64,000 nucleotides of DNA, taken from positions 372,001-436,000 of the forward strand of contig JBAOKB010000147.1 of assembly GCA_037044905.1 (NCBI GenBank), written 5' to 3'. Numbering within the stretch: the first letter of the stretch is position 1; each line of letters starts with the position of its first letter. Origin of the DNA: Hortaea werneckii. Its lineage: Eukaryota > Ascomycota > Dothideomycetes > Mycosphaerellales > Teratosphaeriaceae. The notes beneath the pieces are model-generated. The model was not told the origin of the DNA, searched no databases, and saw only the letters and a list, made by a program, of their open reading frames with translations. This document shows positions 11,113-22,268 of this stretch, in pieces. The position numbers were made by a program, and so were the translations under genes.

Positions 11113-12381
11113 ATGAGCTTTCCCGCTTTCGGCGAGGCTGGCGCACAGCCGGCACAGCCAGTTCAAGAGCAAGGTGGTCTCGGCGCTCCAGGCGTCCAAC
11201 AACCCACTCCAGCTGCGATGGGTCAGCCAATGGACCCAACTCAAGCGCAGCCCCAGTTCGGCGCTGCTCCTCCAAGCGGTCCACCTGCTGGCCCCGGCCC
11301 TCAGCAAGGCGGCGATCAGAAGACCACCTTGTGGATGGGTGAATTGGAGCCGTGGATCGATGAGAACTTTGTGCGCAGCGTCTGGTTCGGCATGGGATAT
11401 CAGGTGAACGTCAAGATGATCCGCGACAAGTTCTCTGGCAGCAACGCCGGATACTGCTTCGTTGACTTCGAGAGCCCGGATGCGGCCACTCGCGCGCTTC
11501 AGCTTAACGGACAGATCATCCCGAACTCCAACCGCCAGTTCAAGCTTAATTGGGCGACTGGCGGCGGTCTGGCTGACCGCAGCCGCGACGACCGTGGACC
11601 CGAGTACTCCATCTTCGTCGGCGACCTTGGCCCCGAGGTAAACGAGTACGTCCTCATGTCGCTTTTCCAGGGCAAGTTCCCAAGCTGCAAGTCCGCCAAG
11701 ATCATGTCCGACCCAATTAGCGGCATGTCTCGAGGCTACGGCTTCGTTCGCTTCTCCGACGAGGGTGACCAGCAGAAGGCTCTCCACGAGATGCAGGGCG
11801 TCTACTGCGGCAACAGGCCGATGCGCATCTCCACCGCAACCCCGAAGAACAAGAGCGGTGGTGGCGCCCCGGGTATGGGTGCCATGCCAGGTGCGCCTGG
11901 TATCGGCATGTACGGCATGGGTGCCCCGCCCATGGGCTACTACGGCGCACCTCAGCCTATGAACCAGTTCACCGACCCTAACAACACCACTGTTTTCGTT
12001 GGTGGTCTTTCTGGCTACGTCACCGAGGATGAGTTGAGGTCCTTCTTCCAGGGTTTCGGTGAAATCACCTACGTTAAGATCCCGCCTGGCAAGGGCTGCG
12101 GTTTCGTTCAGTTTGTCCACCGCCACGCGGCCGAGATGGCTATCAACCAGATGCAGGGCTACCCTATTGGTAACTCGCGTGTGCGCCTGAGCTGGGGTCG
12201 CAGCCAGAACAACTCTGGTCCTGCTGGCACGCCGTACCGTCCGGCCCCGCCACCTCCAGTCTACCCGTCGATGGGTATGCCACCTCAGCACCCATTCGGC
12301 AACTACGCTCCTATGAAGGTAAGTCGCACCCATGCATGTTCTGTCAATACCGGATGAATACATACTGACCCATACCAGTAA
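11113..12381 (+). CDS. Three-RRM RNA-binding protein (Nam8/Ngr1/Csx1 type)
   Basis: The main exon 11113-12318 encodes 402 residues. An intron at 12319-12378 (GTAAGT to CCAG) is followed at once by TAA at 12379-12381, so the spliced protein ends ...NYAPMK. Three RRMs are clear: about 72-150 with the family hallmark TLWMGELEPW and RNP1 GYCFVDF, about 165-245 with IFVGDLGPEV and RGYGFVRF, and about 290-360 with VFVGGLSGYV and GCGFVQF. They are linked by Gly/Pro/Met-rich spacers, with a Pro-rich end. Relatives (budding yeast Nam8 and Ngr1, fission yeast Csx1) act in splice-site choice or mRNA stability. The leader seems long and intron-bearing. If the terminal intron is retained, 12 extra residues precede a stop at about 12357. 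Confidence 0.9.
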
Positions 12382-13551
12382 ACGAGCGATTTTTCGTCCC
12401 TTCTGCTTGAGAGTGATTGCGCTTTAGCGGGAGTTGGTCAAGGTTCCATGGAAAAACAAGAGTCTGCGATGTTTTACTACAGCATGCTACCATTACTTGC
12501 CCGTTACGAAATACCGACCCACACAACAAACACCATCTCTCACGGAAACTACGAGCGAACGATTTTTCACACCAAGTACACGAACGATCCACACGACATC
12601 CTCCTTGAAACTGTTTAATTGTGGCATGGAAAATGTGTTGCGCAGCGGCATCATATCGGCAAAAGGGGTGGGCGGTCGGTTGTGCTTATCAGCAAAAGGA
12701 AAAAAGTTGTTTCCCCCGAGTGCAAAGCGGACGTTGGTTGTTTTTCTTTTTCTCACTTTCTACTTGCTGGCTTTCCCCTTTTGTTCCTTCTCATGGGCGC
12801 CATCATGTTTCTGAGCCGAAGCGATCGATCTCTGGGCGTTATCTTGCGATCGACCGCTGTGCATCCGTGACACACGTCAGGCGCACAAGGGAAAGGGAGA
12901 TTGGGGGGTGCCTGGGCGGGTTTGATTCTTAGCTAGTTGTGCCTCTCCTTCGTGAGAGGGCGTGGTGATGATTTCTCAGTGCTGATGTGTCCTACCTGCT
13001 CGTGGGCGGGGCTCCAGTGCAGCTATTTACAGACCATCTCAAATCATCTTTTCTTCATACGACCTGCTCTCTCATTTTTCTTGCTGCGTCCATGATGCGA
13101 TTTGCCCTTTGGTGTCTGTGACTCAAAAAAGTCGATCCCGATGCCTATCCCGTCCTTTTATCTCGCGTTCGCAATGAATATCGCCGATAGTCTTTGTAAA
13201 CAGCGCTTCCGTCCACAGGTAGATTGGTAAGCTTGCATTCGATCGGCGTTGAGTAGTCACGAACGACTAGCAGGGTTAGTGGTCAGCGGATGGTGTCGCC
13301 GTCGAGAATCGCGACCTTGGACTTTACCGCATGGAGAGTTTGTCTTAGGGATGAGGGGGAGGCTTTTGCCTTAGCCCTCGGTGGGACGGGTCAGTCATCA
13401 GCTTGTGGAGTGTCTCGGTTGGTACTCTCACCATCCGACCGACCACAGCCTGGGACTAAACATTGAAAAGAGAGCTGTTGAAGTGTATTCCTACTAGTTG
13501 AGGGCACTTTTTGGACATCATCATAAACCACAGCTTTGAGATTGTGTCATC
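12382..13551. other. 3' UTR of the RRM gene and GST promoter
   Basis: No gene seen. Several T-rich stretches (12740-12790, 13070) suit a long 3' UTR. Open frames here are short and featureless. Confidence 0.5.
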
Positions 13552-14321
13552 ATGGTCCTCACCGTCCACCACCTCCAAGTCTCCCAATCCGAGCGGGTGA
13601 GTTTCTGGGATCGCCACTTCTAGTCATGAAGACTCGGAGCATAAAGTACAATTTAAGGATCTTTTACCAACCCATCATCTAGGTCGTCTTCCTGTGCGAA
13701 GAACTCGGCATCGAATATGAACTCAAGAACTACCAGCGCTCACCACTGCTAGCGCCTCCAGAGTACAAAGCGCTGCACGCCGTGGGCTCCGCCCCGGTGA
13801 TCGAAGACGGCGAGGTCAAGCTCGCCGAATCCGCGGCCTGCATCGAGTACATCAACGCCGTATACGGCGGCAACAAACTGGCCGTCAAGCCCGGCGAACC
13901 CGGTTACGCCGATTACCTGTACTGGTTCCACTTCGCCAACGGGTCGCTCCAGCCGGGCATCAGTCGGCAGATGGCGATCAGCTTCACAGGCGCCAGCGGC
14001 GATAACCCGATCTTAAAGGCGTTCGAGGACCGCATGGGCAAGATCTTCCAGTTCTTGGACGATCAGCTCGCGAAGACGGGGGCGTGGATTATCGGGGATC
14101 GGTTCACGGCTGCGGATTGTATGATTATGTTTTCGCTTTCGACTATGCGGTCTTTCATCCAGGTCGATCTGAGCCCGTATAAGAACGTTCTGGCCTATAT
14201 GGAACGGGTGTCGAAGCGGGAGGGTTATGTGCGGGCGATGAAGAAGGGGGATCCGGAGTTGGATGTCAGTGCGATTATTGCTGGGCCTTCGCCTCCGCTT
14301 TTTGGTCCTTTGCGGAAGTAG
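13552..14321 (+). CDS. Glutathione S-transferase
   Basis: A 15-codon first exon (13552-13596), an 86-nt intron (GTGAGT to CTAG) and exon 13683-14321 encode 227 residues, a normal GST length. The N-terminal thioredoxin fold carries the SQSER helix start, where the catalytic Ser of this class sits. It also has SAPVIEDG with the cis-proline, and LAESAACIEYI, the glutathione gamma-glutamyl binding site. The all-helical C-terminal domain includes GDRFTAADCMIMFSL, the capping-box motif. It should conjugate or transfer glutathione in the cytosol. Most similar in layout to fungal Gtt-type enzymes; the substrate is unknown. The frame has no indels. Confidence 0.92.
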
Positions 14322-14604
14322 ATCTGGAGCCGGGCGATTCGCATGAGGATGGAAAGTGGAATCGACTAGCAATGACTCTGGTAGGAAGAGGTTCACGGAA
14401 GGTGCTTGAAAGCCGTTGGAGACTACTGCCGGCTCTCCTCTCAATGACATAGATGACGAGCAATTTCAACTCCATTCCAAACTCCAATGAATTGAGATTC
14501 ACGAATGTGTATAGGCATGCAGTATACTCGTATCAAACGCTGAATGGGTATCTTACACATGCAAAGTCATTTCTACCAAATGTAATCAATCTTCACAAAC
14601 ATCC

Positions 14605-17600
14605 TCACTGCTTGCCAGACGACTCTCCCTGCTGTCCCTGCTGCAATAGACTCTGTCTCATAGCTTCCGCCAGCTCCTCGTCATCTTCCCGGTCGACCTG
14701 CGCCTCCTTGCCCTTGCCTGCAGCTTTCTGCCTGTGCTCTTCTTCCAGCATGCTCTGCTTCTTTACGTAGTCAAGCACGACTTGCTCTTCATTGCGCTCC
14801 TGCTGGGACTTTTCGCCTCCTGTGCGTCTGCTGGCTTTCGAACTCTTCTTGCGTCGTGCCAGCCAAATGTCCCGGATCATAGGCAGGTGGAGCGTCGCTA
14901 GGTCCAGGTGTAGCGCTCTGCTCCTGTGATGCTTGTATCGCACGCTTGTAGTCTTCGTCGTCTTCGGTATCAGGGTCACTATCCCATTCCGAGTCGCTAG
15001 ATCTTTGACGACGCTGCTCTTTCAGACTCTGAGCGAGGACTCTTTCAAGCTCTTCATCGTGAAGGGTGTCTGGATGACCATGCTGCTCTGCCTCCAGCTT
15101 ACTGGCTTGGATGGCCCGTTGCATCTCGTCATCGCCTTCGTCATTGGCACGCGCTGTACGAGATCTTCGTAGCTCTGCCATTGTCGCTTGAATCGCCCGC
15201 TCGACAGTAGCATCCTCCTCCGGGTTGCCGCGGGAAGTCTGTTGCACAGACAACCTGATAGCCTCCTTGAGCTCTTCGTCCTCAGCGTCTCCTTCGGCGT
15301 AGGTATTGGCATGCTTGAGACCGACATCGCCAGCTTCAGAACTCAAGCCAGCTGACTTCTTGTCGTTTGTGGGGCTATCAGCACTCTTCGAAAAGCGACC
15401 TGTGCTTCCAGAGCGACTCCGACTCCCAAACCTAGCCATGAAGTCCTGCCTCTTTCTTCGCTGCTCCTCAAGAATATCGCGCACCATTTCGTCAGGATTA
15501 CGCTTCTTCTTGATATCCTTCTGCAAGAGTTGCCACCTCCTCACAATGTCACCACGCTCCTCGGGCGTGCTTGCGCGCCACTCATCAAAGCCTTGTGCGG
15601 TGCGAGCAGCTATGATATAGTTTTGAACACTGCTGCCGAACATCTTCTGCATCTCTTTGTACATGCCTTTCATCGTATAGCCAGGTAGTCCAAAGATGGC
15701 AGCACCAGGTTTAAGCGCGATACCGCCAATGCCTTTAGCAAAGCCCTTCACAAAACCAGCCGGGCCTTCCTTCTGAGCACCGCGCATCGGCTGGGTGACA
15801 AGGCCTGAGATACCGTCGTAGAACCCGTACCCGAATTCTTTGCCAGCGGCCTTAAGACCTGATCTCAGGTCTGTGACTTGGTCGTGTTTGCGCACTGTAT
15901 CATCTCCATAGAGCTTCGGGGCATTATGGAAACCCTTTGAAAGGCCGAGGGTGAAATCAGCTGGCGACGAGAAACCCGCGCCAAAAATCTTCCGGATACC
16001 CTTGCCAGTTCCGACAATCGTGTCGACGGGGTTCTCCTTCTTGTCATCGCCGGACGGGGTGCCTGCTTGGCTACGTGACCTGCTTCCAGACCGAGACCGA
16101 GATTTGGAGCCCTCGAGCTGTCCACGAAGGGCGTTGGCCATCGATGACGATACCCCAGAGCGCGCTGATGAGCCGCCGCCTTCCTTGCTGCCTGGAGATG
16201 ATGGGCTCTGGATCTTGGCGAGCGACTCTTGCACGTTGAAGGACGAGCCCGTACGGCTGGTCGCCGGCGTGCTAGCTCCACTGCCGCTCGAGCCGATCGT
16301 GTCAGTCGTCGAAGATCGAGGCAGCGTTGAGCTCTTCTCATCAGACACTTGTCCGCTGGCCGTGTCGTCGATGCCACCACCTTCTGACTGTTGCTGCTCT
16401 TGGCGCTGCTGTTCTTCCAGCTGCTGCTGCCGCTGCTCTTTTGAAGCTGCTTTTTCTCCTTTGCAGCTTTGGCGGCTTCTGGGTGAATGCGCAATGTTTT
16501 AAGCGTGTCGACTGGGAACTCAGCAACACCCATCATCATCGTACTGATGGTGCCAACCAGTGCCGTGGCTCCGCCTGTCACAGGATCCCACGGGCCTTCG
16601 TCGGTCTCGTATTCTTTTGAACGGAAGAGCTTCAAGTCGTTAAAGTTTAACAATCCCTCGTTCGCCAGTGTACATGCCGCTAGAGATGAGAGTCGCACGT
16701 TGGTTCTCTTCAAATGCCAAACAGCCGGGTGGCTTGGCGCAATGTTGCATCGTAGCTTGTCAACCTCGAGCATCTGATGGAAAGACTGGGCGCCGACATC
16801 ACTACCGCGTTCCTTGGATATCTTGTTGGCAAGCTCGTGGGCGCTGTTCTGGCTCTCAGGACGAAGGCAGAATTTGATGGCATCAGCAAGCTTCTCTGCA
16901 GTAAGCTGCTTGTGCGGAATGGGATCTGGACCTGCGCCTGCGCGTGCAACCATGGACCCCCAGAAGGGTTGGTCGCCGAAGAAGGGCACCACAACGGTCG
17001 GCCGACCAGCTGTGATACCCGCTGCCGTTGTGCCAGCACCGCCATGATGCACCACGCAGGAGACTTGTTTGAAGAGCCAGTCATGGGGAACATTTCCCAG
17101 CATGTACACCCCATCAGGCTTGCCGAGCTCATCAGCACCCATACCTCCCCAGCCTTTCGAGACGAGTGCTCTTTGGCCACTCTGTCGTACTGCTTCAAAG
17201 AGGAGCTGGGTCATGCCGTTTGGATCGTCCAGCACGATCGAGCCGAAACCGATGTATACAGGCGGTGGGCCTGCGTCCAAGAACGCTTTCAGCTCAGCAT
17301 CAGGGGTATAATTCGTCGCCAGGTTCAAGAAGTAGAACCCAGAAATAGAAATGTGTTGGCCCCAGTCCTTCGGCTTTGGGATCAGCGCTGGTGACCAGCA
17401 GTAGGTGTGAGGTATCTTGAGACGCTGAAGCATTCCCGGTGCCCAGACAAGGCTGACAGGCTCCAGGCCAAGACTCTTCTCCCTGAAGCGGTTGATCACG
17501 TCTCCCAGACCTTGCCAGGTGAGCATGTCGACCAATGCATATGACATGTAGTTGGTCAGATGCGGGTCGGCGTTCGAAGACTGGATATTGGCTAGAGGGT

Positions 17601-18576
17601 GAGGGAAAGCTTGTGTGGGGGAGTAAGGCATAGTGAACATGACGTGCAGCGGTATACCAAGCTTCTCAGCACAATGAATGTGTGCAAAGCTAGGTGGGTT
17701 GGCGATGATGACGTCCGCCACGAAAGGCTTATTGCTGTCGTCGCCAGTCGCCGGGTTGTTTGCCGTCCAGTCCTCGATCGACTCGTCAGAAGCCTCAGCT
17801 CCCGTACCGTCACCAGCTTCGTAGCAGGACCGCCAGCAGCCCTTCACATACTCCGCCACCTCCTTCCTCCTCTTGCCAACATCACCACTTCGCAACGTAT
17901 CGAAGCCAGGCATCAGGCCAGGGTTTTTGACCATGAATGCCATCAATTCCGCTGGGTCTCCACCTATGCTGAAGAACTCTAGACCATTTTCCCGTACAAA
18001 TTGCTAAATGTCGGGTGTGTAGCCAGTCGAACCCGGTGATTGTATGTTTCTTTGAGAACCTTGCCCAAGAGCTACGAAGGGCTGAACGTCTCCTCGTGAT
18101 CCAACAACCTGGATCACTACATTCATAGGTGGCGGAGGCAGCTCTTGTCCATCGCCTCCCAATGATGGCGGTATGTAAGGCGGCGGCGGGGCATGCTCGC
18201 TCTCTGCGAGATCGACCTGGTGTCGAAGCGCTGGGACAAGATAGCTTGATAGCTTCTTGCTACGCTGATCGATGCGGATGTTGACACGTCCATCATCGGC
18301 TACGCTTGCATTCGTGCCAAAGCCGTCCTGCTCGTTCTCGACACTGCCGTAGTGTTCGCCGTATGCTGGTGGAGGTATGTCATGCTCAAGGTCGTGCGTG
18401 TCGATACTCGGGCGTGCAGCTGGTGCTACATCATGACCAGCCTGCTGATTGTTCGTGGTGCCATCATTACCACCCGTTGCTGCCGCTTCTGCTAGATTGA
18501 TCATCTGCGTTGGCACGCCGCTGGCGCTCTCATACCCGGCGCCCTCATCTTGCTGTTGCTGCTTAGGCGGGGCCAT
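14605..18576 (-). CDS. Sterol-glucosyltransferase-like protein with VPS13-like segment and UIM motifs (four apparent frameshifts)
   Basis: The locus holds 1,323 codons if four single-base breaks are discounted: an extra base at the CC at 18059-18060, a missing T near 18005, a missing T in the T5 run at 16451-16455, and an extra T in the T4 run at 14810-14813. They cancel, so start (ATG 18576) and stop share a frame. Residues 1-165 are disordered and Pro/Gln-rich. The GT28-type N-terminal fold begins at SRGDVQPFVALG. The UDP-sugar site is the run HHGGAGTTAAGITAGRPTVV with PFFGDQPFW near residue 510. From about 900, repeated GF-x-x-G and TQP/LKP motifs resemble the VPS13/ATG2 C-terminal amphipathic region. 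Six UIM-like motifs (for example EELKEAIRLS, DEMQRAIQAS, EELAEAMRQS) close the protein. The PH and GRAM domains of Atg26 are not seen. It converges on the GST gene, 283 bases away. Confidence 0.8.
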
Positions 18577-19301
18577 GGTGGAGGTTGAAGCTAATACGTG
18601 CGAAGAAAGACACTCATCGCTCGTTCGAAGCAGATGTAGAGCTTTTGAACGAGTTTGTGTGTGCCTTGCTTATTCTTACCTTGGCCTTCGTGTCTTCTCG
18701 CGTTCTTATGCACTGGCTAGTAGTAGTGGCTCGCAATACTCGCGAGCGGGGAGCAACCCGTCGCTTTGAAGCACAGTGACGCAGCATGTGAAACTGGAAC
18801 CGGTTCCGCTTCACGATCAGCAGTATGACGGAACTTGTGGCTTGGACAGCACAGCCTTCTTACGATACCCCCTAGCAGCAAAACGCATGACTGGCCTGGA
18901 CTCTTTTCTCAACTTACGATATATGTAATAGACATGATAAGCGAAGCTGCCTTGTCAGCACGCGGTATGATGCTCATGATTTGGTTGGGAAAATGGAAAG
19001 ATGCAATTCGCAAAGCAGACACGCAGAGCAGAGCGCGAAATCAGCAAGAGACCACAATTGCCTCTTGTTAAACCTCATTTGATTGATGAGACAGAAGATC
19101 AACAGTGTTTCCAACAACGGAGAAGGACTGTGCCAGCTGGGGCAAACTACCGTGAAGTAAAGTCTAAAGCGTATGTCATGGACGAAGCAACGGCAAGGGT
19201 ATCCAAAAAGCGCTGTACACTATCCCAGAGCAAAACGCCTCGCTTGATATCTAAACGCTCACAGCCACCAAACAATCCATCAAATGCGCAAGAACAACCC
19301 A
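18577..19301. other. Intergenic, promoter side of the glucosyltransferase-like gene
   Basis: No gene seen. This is the upstream region of the minus-strand gene at 18576 and the downstream region of the one ending at 19302. Confidence 0.5.
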
Positions 19302-20352
19302 CTAAGCCTTTCCCTGCTTACTCCAAGGCCAAGAAGAGGAACCGGAGCCACAATGTCCAAAGACCTCGCACTGGCAGGTCTTCTGCGCCGGACAATGCGT
19401 GATCTCCCTCCCAAACATAATATGCCACATGTACTCGTAAACCCGTCCGATCACATCGTCCTCAAACGTCGTCGCTTCCAGGTAATGCAGGTACCGTTCG
19501 TAATCGCTCTTGGGCCGCTTCAGGATCTGCTCCCGCGACACGGCGAATTGCGCACAGCAGGCCACCCCGACGCTGTCGAGTTCGTCCCGGAGCTCGTAGA
19601 AGGGTACTTGGAATAGATCCGAGTAGACGTATGGATAGAGGCGCTCGGGCAACTTGTCTTCGATTGGTGGATTTCTCCAGGGTCGCACTTCGTTAGGGCA
19701 TCCGGGAAAGGATTCGCATCGCATGTTGGCGTAGCCTTCCCTGACCACGTATCCCAATTGCAGATCTCGGAGCATCCGGGCGCCGTCGTGGTCGTTCTGG
19801 TCGGTGTGCCAGGCCTCGCGGTGCGCGTGGATGAAAGCGACGACGTCCGGGAAATTGGGATAGTGATCCACGATGTACTTCAGATACGGGTTGCCTTCCT
19901 TGCCTTTGTTGACGTTGGTTTTGAGCCCGCTTGGGGATGTCGCGCCCGGCTCCAGGTCGACGTAATAGATGGCGGATTGCCAGTCTGGGAGCGCCTCTTG
20001 GATCCAGCTTGTGTCTTCGGATTGGATCTTGCCAAGGACTACGACCTTACTGTATTCTGTCGACATCGATACCGCGCTGGAAACTGTGGTGGTTGTGACG
20101 GACACATCGGAAGATGGTTGAGGGAGGTCCAGCAGAACTGTCGTCTCAGACGCTGCACCGCTTTCCCTGGCGATTTGGTCTGAGATGCTGCAACCCCGTC
20201 CTGCTTCGTCTGCGAGGCCTGTCATCATTCTTCCAGTTCTCCATAAGCAATCTTCCTTGCGGCAAGTACTGGATACTTGAGAAAGCTAAGAAGAGAAGAA
20301 CAAGCGCGAATGCGACGCTGCTGGCACGTAGCCAATTCCTGGACGAGCTCAT
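19302..20352 (-). CDS. DUF3431 family membrane-anchored protein (one apparent frameshift)
   Basis: Read from the ATG at 20352 the first 40 residues form a type II signal anchor (short basic lead, then a hydrophobic segment around VAFALVLLFLAFSS). The frame then shifts by one extra base, best placed at the C4 run 20194-20197, into the main domain. Discounting that base gives 349 codons. The body has the look of DUF3431: VVVLGKIQSEDTSWIQE near the start, then the block VAFIHAHREAWH, a segment NMRCESFPGCP and a C-terminal EYMWHIMFG. Such proteins are predicted to sit in the secretory pathway, possibly glycosyltransferase-like; no activity is established. If no frameshift exists, the protein would start at 20228 without an anchor, which is less likely. 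An upstream in-frame ATG at 20385 is an alternative start. Confidence 0.75.
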
Positions 20353-20967
20353 GCCCGTCCGAGTCTCCCCAAACTTCATCAGCACGATCTACAGCAGCAT
20401 TGGCTTCTCGTGCTTTGCCCCCATTCCGACCGTACGACGATTTGCAGTAAAATGGCCTTGCAAAGAAAGTCCTTGAGGAAAGGAAACCCAGTGATAAGTA
20501 AAATACCTACATGATTCTGCAAAACCCCGGGCGACGCGTGTACGCCCTATCATCACCATCGTCAAGCCCTCATGGGCTATCTCAGGCCCTACTGCCAGGG
20601 CCTTGTTGGAGCGCCAGCATCCGTGGTGAGGATGTGCGACGGACTTTGCCAAGAGCGGCATAGCCTTGCTCCATGAGACGCGGGACGATTTAGCCGAATT
20701 CCGAACGAGCATGAACATGTTGACGCGTCCAGCGACTCTCCAGAGAAAACCCCATGCGTTCAACCCTTTGGATGCTAACGTGGCCTTCAGAGGGCTGTCT
20801 ACTATTGCTTGTAGGGCTATGCACCGCAGGCTTGCGTATGAGAACTGATCTAGTAATGCCCACGTGGCACAGACAGGGCAGGGTGTTGCTCTGAAGATGA
20901 TCGAAAAGTTTATAGACAATTGGTTGCAGCACCATCTGTAACAAATGAGATCTCTTTCCCAAAGCCG
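20353..20967. other. Intergenic between DUF3431 and SLATT genes
   Basis: Upstream region of the DUF3431 gene. A 176-codon minus-strand frame (20389-20919) opens with TTG, lacks motifs and is not called. Confidence 0.5.
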
Positions 20968-22268
20968 CTAGGGACCCAACATGCCAGGGAAAGCCGAAAC
21001 CTCACCATCCACTGTCCTAGCACCGGGCGTCGTAGGAGGACCGAAAGGTGTTGCTTCGTTCGATGGGTTGACATTGGCGCCTGGCGACTGCGCCGCTGCC
21101 ATCGAAGTGCCGGCCACCACTGTCTTCATGGGGACCGTGACCGGTTGCGCTGCGGCTGCGGCGCTGGAGTTCCACGTGTCTGGGTGATTGAGAGACGCGT
21201 CCCGCTTCACCTGCACGAACCTCTCCCAGATCCGCTTCACATCATCTGGCATACCTGTCAGCGGGTGCAGAATTATATGTGAAAAACGTGGAGTATGATC
21301 TTACTGAACATGACAGGCCTGCCAGCCGCCAGTGACCAGTGCAGCTCTTCGGCTTCCAGTTGGACCTCCCAAAGGGCGTCGCGCTCCTGTACAAGCATCA
21401 GCGGAATCAAATGAATGGATGAAAGAAGAAGCGGAGGAACAAGTCAGAAGAAAAGACTCGTCAACGGGCGTGCAGAAGGACTCACTATGCGAAGTCTCAT
21501 GGGCAGACCTTGCCCCTTGACGAGGGCGAGGCAGCCCGCGATGCTAACGCTGACAGCGCCGAGTACGGCGATAGGCACATGATGATCGCCTCGCATGGCG
21601 CCCAGGATGATGAAGTTGGCGGACAAGAGCACCTGGCCGAGCAGCGACGTGTAGACGCCGATCTCGAACCAGAGGTGCGCGCGCCTGGCATTCTCGTAGG
21701 AGGTCCGGATGTCGTGGTAGAGGCCATGTCCGGCTTCGAGCTCGGCGGGACTGGCGCCTGCGTGGGCGCGAGGACGCAGGCCGATGAGTCTCCGGAACGC
21801 TTCGGGAGCCAATGGCGCCGTGTCGTCGAATGTTGTCTGCTTGGAGTCGGACTCGGGCGTACTGGTCGTCTCGGCAAGTAAGTGCGTAGTGCTGTTCGTC
21901 GCGGATTCATCTTTGGCCTTGAGGGTCGGCTTTGGAGCTAGCGTGCCATACGTGGTGGCCACGGGGCGTAATGGCTCTTTGGCGAAATCAATCTGATCTG
22001 TCGCAGGACTAGGTTCTCTCGAGGGCGTAGAGGATTTGAGCTTGGGCCTAGGAACCGACATGTCTGAATTCGGTGTTTCGACGTAAGAAATGATGATTTG
22101 GGGCAGAGTAGAAATGGAACACGTCGAGGCGACCAGCGTAGCTGTTTGGACGGCCGGATATCTGCGAATGAAGGTCAAGAAGGTCCTTCGGACGACGATA
22201 AATACAGTTGCAAAGCCTCGTCCGACCGCAGTGAACCTGCCGTCCACGTTCGGCTTGTCGAACGGCAT
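20968..22268 (-). CDS. Fungal SLATT-domain two-TM membrane protein
   Basis: Three exons on the minus strand (22268-21486, 21386-21305, 21254-20968) join in phase to 383 residues. Introns are 99 and 50 nt with GTGAGT and GTAAGA donors. The SLATT core starts near residue 175 (GLYHDIRTSYENARRAHLWFE). Two membrane segments follow, around TSLLGQVLLSANFIILGAM and VAVLGAVSVSIAGCLALV. Then comes a charged helix MRLRI-ERDALWEVQLEAEELHW and a tail with KRIWERFVQVKRD. SLATT proteins are two-TM effector-like modules; bacterial relatives pair with nucleotide-signalling defence enzymes, while the fungal role is unknown. Start is uncertain: the ATG at 22061 (MSVPRPKL...) would remove 69 residues. The preceding part is acidic and disordered. 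No indels. Confidence 0.8.

Noticed and set aside
11083..12363. A 426-codon minus-strand open frame
   Set aside because: It is antisense to the three-RRM gene, whose domains are unambiguous; the antisense product has no features.
16440..16460. Programmed -1 frameshifting at GAAAAAG in the glucosyltransferase-like gene
   Set aside because: The zero frame gives G-AAA-AAG, not a canonical slippery heptamer, and three other breaks in the same gene plus similar ones in neighbouring genes fit sequence error better.
20389..20919. A 176-codon minus-strand frame upstream of the DUF3431 gene
   Set aside because: Opens with TTG, no motif, and occupies the promoter of the downstream gene.
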